From positions 1 through 34,175 of the forward strand of contig JAUUYO010000001.1 in NCBI GenBank assembly GCA_030590405.1: a stretch of 34,175 nucleotides of DNA, written 5' to 3'. The notes below the pieces were generated by a model, which saw only the letters and a list, made by a program, of their open reading frames with translations, did not search any database and was not told the DNA's origin. Source of the DNA: Kangiellaceae bacterium (GTDB lineage Bacteria; Pseudomonadota; Gammaproteobacteria; Enterobacterales; Kangiellaceae). This document shows, piece by piece, positions 32,901 to 34,175 of this stretch. The translations under genes and the position numbers were made by a program. Within the stretch, counting starts at the first letter, position 1, and the number at the start of each line of letters is the position of its first letter.

Positions 32901-34175
32901 AGAAAATCTGATTTCTTCGATTGTTCAAGTAGGTCCCAAGGGCAGGCAATATGTGATTTATAAAGATGGTTTCTTATCGTTATATAAATTTAATTCCAAC
33001 CAACCCGTTTGGCGAAAAGAAATATATTCGCAGAACATTCTGTTCTTTAATCAAGATGGTCGCTATTTAACTAATGTGGTTAATCACTCTAATGGCGGAA
33101 AAATTGAGATATTAAATAGTCAAACCGGCGATGCCATCGCTACAAATCAGTTACACACAGGGATCGTTTATGGTTTTGATAGCAACGACAAAATCATTTC
33201 CTGGCAACAAAATATAGCGTTATGCTTGTGGGACTGGCAATCAAATCCTTCGATTGATTATGGTGACCGTTTTGATAAAAAAGCAGAATGCAAACAACAT
33301 TATAATAACAACGGGCAGGTGTTTTCAGTTGGCGATCAGCACTTGGTGATTAACGCTATCAGCCAACATCAATATATTGATCAAGACAAAAGTGAAAAGC
33401 TTGGAAAACTAAGTTGCGATACATCTTTCCTTGTTTACCCTTTAAAAACGAATAGCGAATCGGCGACTTGTATTAAACAGACCGATGGTTTTCAATTTTT
33501 TGACATAAACAAGGGCAGAGTCCATTGGCCATTTTTAAGTGAAGATAAAGTGGTTAGTTTTATCCAAAGCCAAAATGGTCGATATTTACTTAGTCTGGAT
33601 AAAACGGGCACTATTCATTTTGTTGATATTAAAAATCCAGTTCAACCGGGTCAGGCAGGCACAATACTCAATAGCAAAAATATTGCTCGATATCAGATTG
33701 ATGACTCCGGACAATATATGTCTTTAATTAAAAAGGACTGGTTGATTGAACTTTGGGATTTAAAGAACAAAAAGAAGCTGCATAGTACACAACTACCAAG
33801 AAATGAACTAAATTATTTAGGGCCGATGGAACTACTTATCAGTGAAACACAGCAATCTGTATTGATGTTTCAAAGTGGCGATATTTATGTATGGAACCCT
33901 GGTAACAAAATTTCCAACTTCAAAGTGGGGCCGATCAGAGCTGGTTCACCAGTAAGAATCAATTTAGACAACAAACGACTGGTGCAAGTTAATTACGATG
34001 GAATTCATTTATGGGATTGGTTTACCGGAAAAAAACTGATCACCCATCCACTACAAGGATATGCTAAAGGGGCCGATACAATTGATTTTCACCCATCACT
34101 TCATTTGTTTTCGATAACCGCCGATGAGCTAACCTTTTTCAATTTTGATGATGGCGCTCAATCTCACATGATAGC
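29911..34175 (+). CDS. TIR-transmembrane-beta-propeller protein (3' end outside window)
   Basis: An open frame of at least 1421 codons running off the right edge with no stop. The TIR domain (about 8-140) has YKAFISYSHQD, FPVFRDREELPTATDLG, YLIVICSPRSAKS and Glu100 in WVNQEIINF. It is clearly related to the TIR of the preceding gene, with the same connector (EPIAADAR, LIKLLSGLLGV). A membrane helix lies at about 201-222 behind RQRHRRM. The rest, from about 290, is WD40-like repeats (HVISSPDGRYLFTAGDDRKI ending in KKWN, then DGIHLWDW, FRLWDPQTG, DIYVWNP), diverged and enough for two or more propellers. The start is 37 nt after the TPR protein. A receptor-like role is inferred from architecture. 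Confidence 0.85.
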   Translation, partial: MTDSQKYKYKAFISYSHQDSKWGDWLHKALESYTVPKTIRGKPNRDGKVPDKLFPVFRDREELPTATDLGAVISNAIQSSAYLIVICSPRSAKSMWVNQEIINFKALGRENRVLAIIVDGEPNGADKPGMEDIECFPEALKFIVGDDGKQTSERTEPIAADAREGKDGKKNALIKLLSGLLGVNYDDLKQREKTRQRHRRMTYFVAATLFAAVGIGYWQYAQKIENQRLIEESQSLAIQSQEALKQGDSKRAISLALKALPEDLDDADRPWVESAENALSRAMYQHKEQYSFKAHQGKATHVISSPDGRYLFTAGDDRKIKKWNVSRQQLIEQFDNHHAPLLILSHHPILPILLSWDVDSHVIIRDLDSHQVLAKFDHYGTDYNKNVRWSDDGQLVFINQTAWSLKNKTEVSLDFSSTASQYENTVYLPIQGATDTAIVDSGNITLVDLENRKEIGHLSIAESVDKHPGDIALIALIDQKKYYLAIYQGGGAYLFDAKTYQLIKKLSHKIAILLDSDWEDGKLLHFTDYEFRLWDPQTGVDRLLHPEAERIIISKGVSLVQGREHLAMIKYSDKIQLFDLKLGQVTKTFTSGKKQDSSSSIYNQIELIQAASFNPDNGLLNIALIDGRIRAFLLADLDKSLSINLNSPIKELIHSKDQRFYAAYLTSGELKLIDIENKKILSVAENISLSAFTFANGGNHLAIISDNRVSLYDTSQLVDSTKPVTPKVMLPFAIEVSLKAKIILSKSGQKIGLVSNYDQLAIYDFKLKQWLSMPTSSGLQAINAVADRWLVNSTDLKLTRLDNELIQQHESVLQDKQLYPFYPDIYKFDQTMNHSIWLDKNGQVEYRNLKKNKLIASVALGLGNSLFTDLSANGELALIGNYQEILLVKENAVNSSVRFTPRFSDNTSFLFASLNPQGSQLTLVESLYNNGDNQQIVIYQLDLFDEKKPTIVWQSKILDGQFTVLHHTSEAIVLKSDKKLVLFNRAERSIKQASKQLENLISSIVQVGPKGRQYVIYKDGFLSLYKFNSNQPVWRKEIYSQNILFFNQDGRYLTNVVNHSNGGKIEILNSQTGDAIATNQLHTGIVYGFDSNDKIISWQQNIALCLWDWQSNPSIDYGDRFDKKAECKQHYNNNGQVFSVGDQHLVINAISQHQYIDQDKSEKLGKLSCDTSFLVYPLKTNSESATCIKQTDGFQFFDINKGRVHWPFLSEDKVVSFIQSQNGRYLLSLDKTGTIHFVDIKNPVQPGQAGTILNSKNIARYQIDDSGQYMSLIKKDWLIELWDLKNKKKLHSTQLPRNELNYLGPMELLISETQQSVLMFQSGDIYVWNPGNKISNFKVGPIRAGSPVRINLDNKRLVQVNYDGIHLWDWFTGKKLITHPLQGYAKGADTIDFHPSLHLFSITADELTFFNFDDGAQSHMI

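Noticed and set aside
27459..34175. TIR genes as a Thoeris system
   Set aside because: Thoeris needs a ThsA (SIR2-SLOG or similar) gene and small ThsB TIR proteins. Here the TIRs are fused to membrane helices and large repeat domains and no ThsA is in view; one could lie beyond the right edge.

Overview
The window reads as chromosomal DNA of a moderately AT-rich gammaproteobacterium, probably marine. The evidence is the Rnf operon next to metG, the divergent metG/apbC pair, the dcd type, a GAF-GAF-GGDEF-EAL protein and the general protein style. A relative of the Kangiellaceae is possible, but I cannot fix the genus by eye. I see no tRNA, rRNA, CRISPR array or phage structural gene.

Layout. 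Positions 1-4015 (minus strand) hold an Rnf operon: a small membrane protein, then rnfA, rnfB, rnfC and rnfD, which runs off the left edge. Positions 4099-8187 are housekeeping: metG (minus), diverging from apbC/mrp (plus), then dcd, with a 9-bp tandem repeat between apbC and dcd. Positions 8298-9276 are an IS1595-family insertion sequence. It has no visible target duplication and sits against the headless remainder of a regulator gene, whose nucleotidyltransferase partner is intact. A luciferase-like flavin oxidoreductase and topoisomerase III (minus) follow. Positions 13503-14258 are a gene graveyard: a REP-associated transposase remnant, a strong hairpin and the tail of a beta-barrel gene. 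Next come a divergent pair of secreted proteins (a sorbosone-dehydrogenase-like propeller and a beta-lactamase-fold serine hydrolase), a degraded stretch, a large c-di-GMP enzyme and a truncated globin. A peptidoglycan-linked run follows: murQ, an NhaC-type antiporter and alr.

The most interesting part is 24346-34175. A cytosolic patatin-like lipase (minus) diverges, across two abutting perfect or near-perfect hairpins, from a tight plus-strand run: a large lipoprotein with a permuted NlpC/P60 (YiiX-like) domain, a TIR-transmembrane-TPR protein, and a TIR-transmembrane-beta-propeller protein that continues past the right edge. Gaps inside the run are 20 and 37 nt. The two TIR proteins share an N-terminal design and keep the glutamate expected of a TIR NADase, but carry different repeat domains behind the membrane helix. 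This looks like a two-receptor, membrane-anchored signalling or defence module. That function is inference; no known defence system (Thoeris, CBASS) is complete here.

Repeats of note are a dispersed palindrome with a GGGGCTGTTGA arm (three copies, near 19838, 20532 and 25690), an 18-bp near-palindrome found upstream of both the IS transposase and topB, and a nine-G run just upstream of the Rnf operon.
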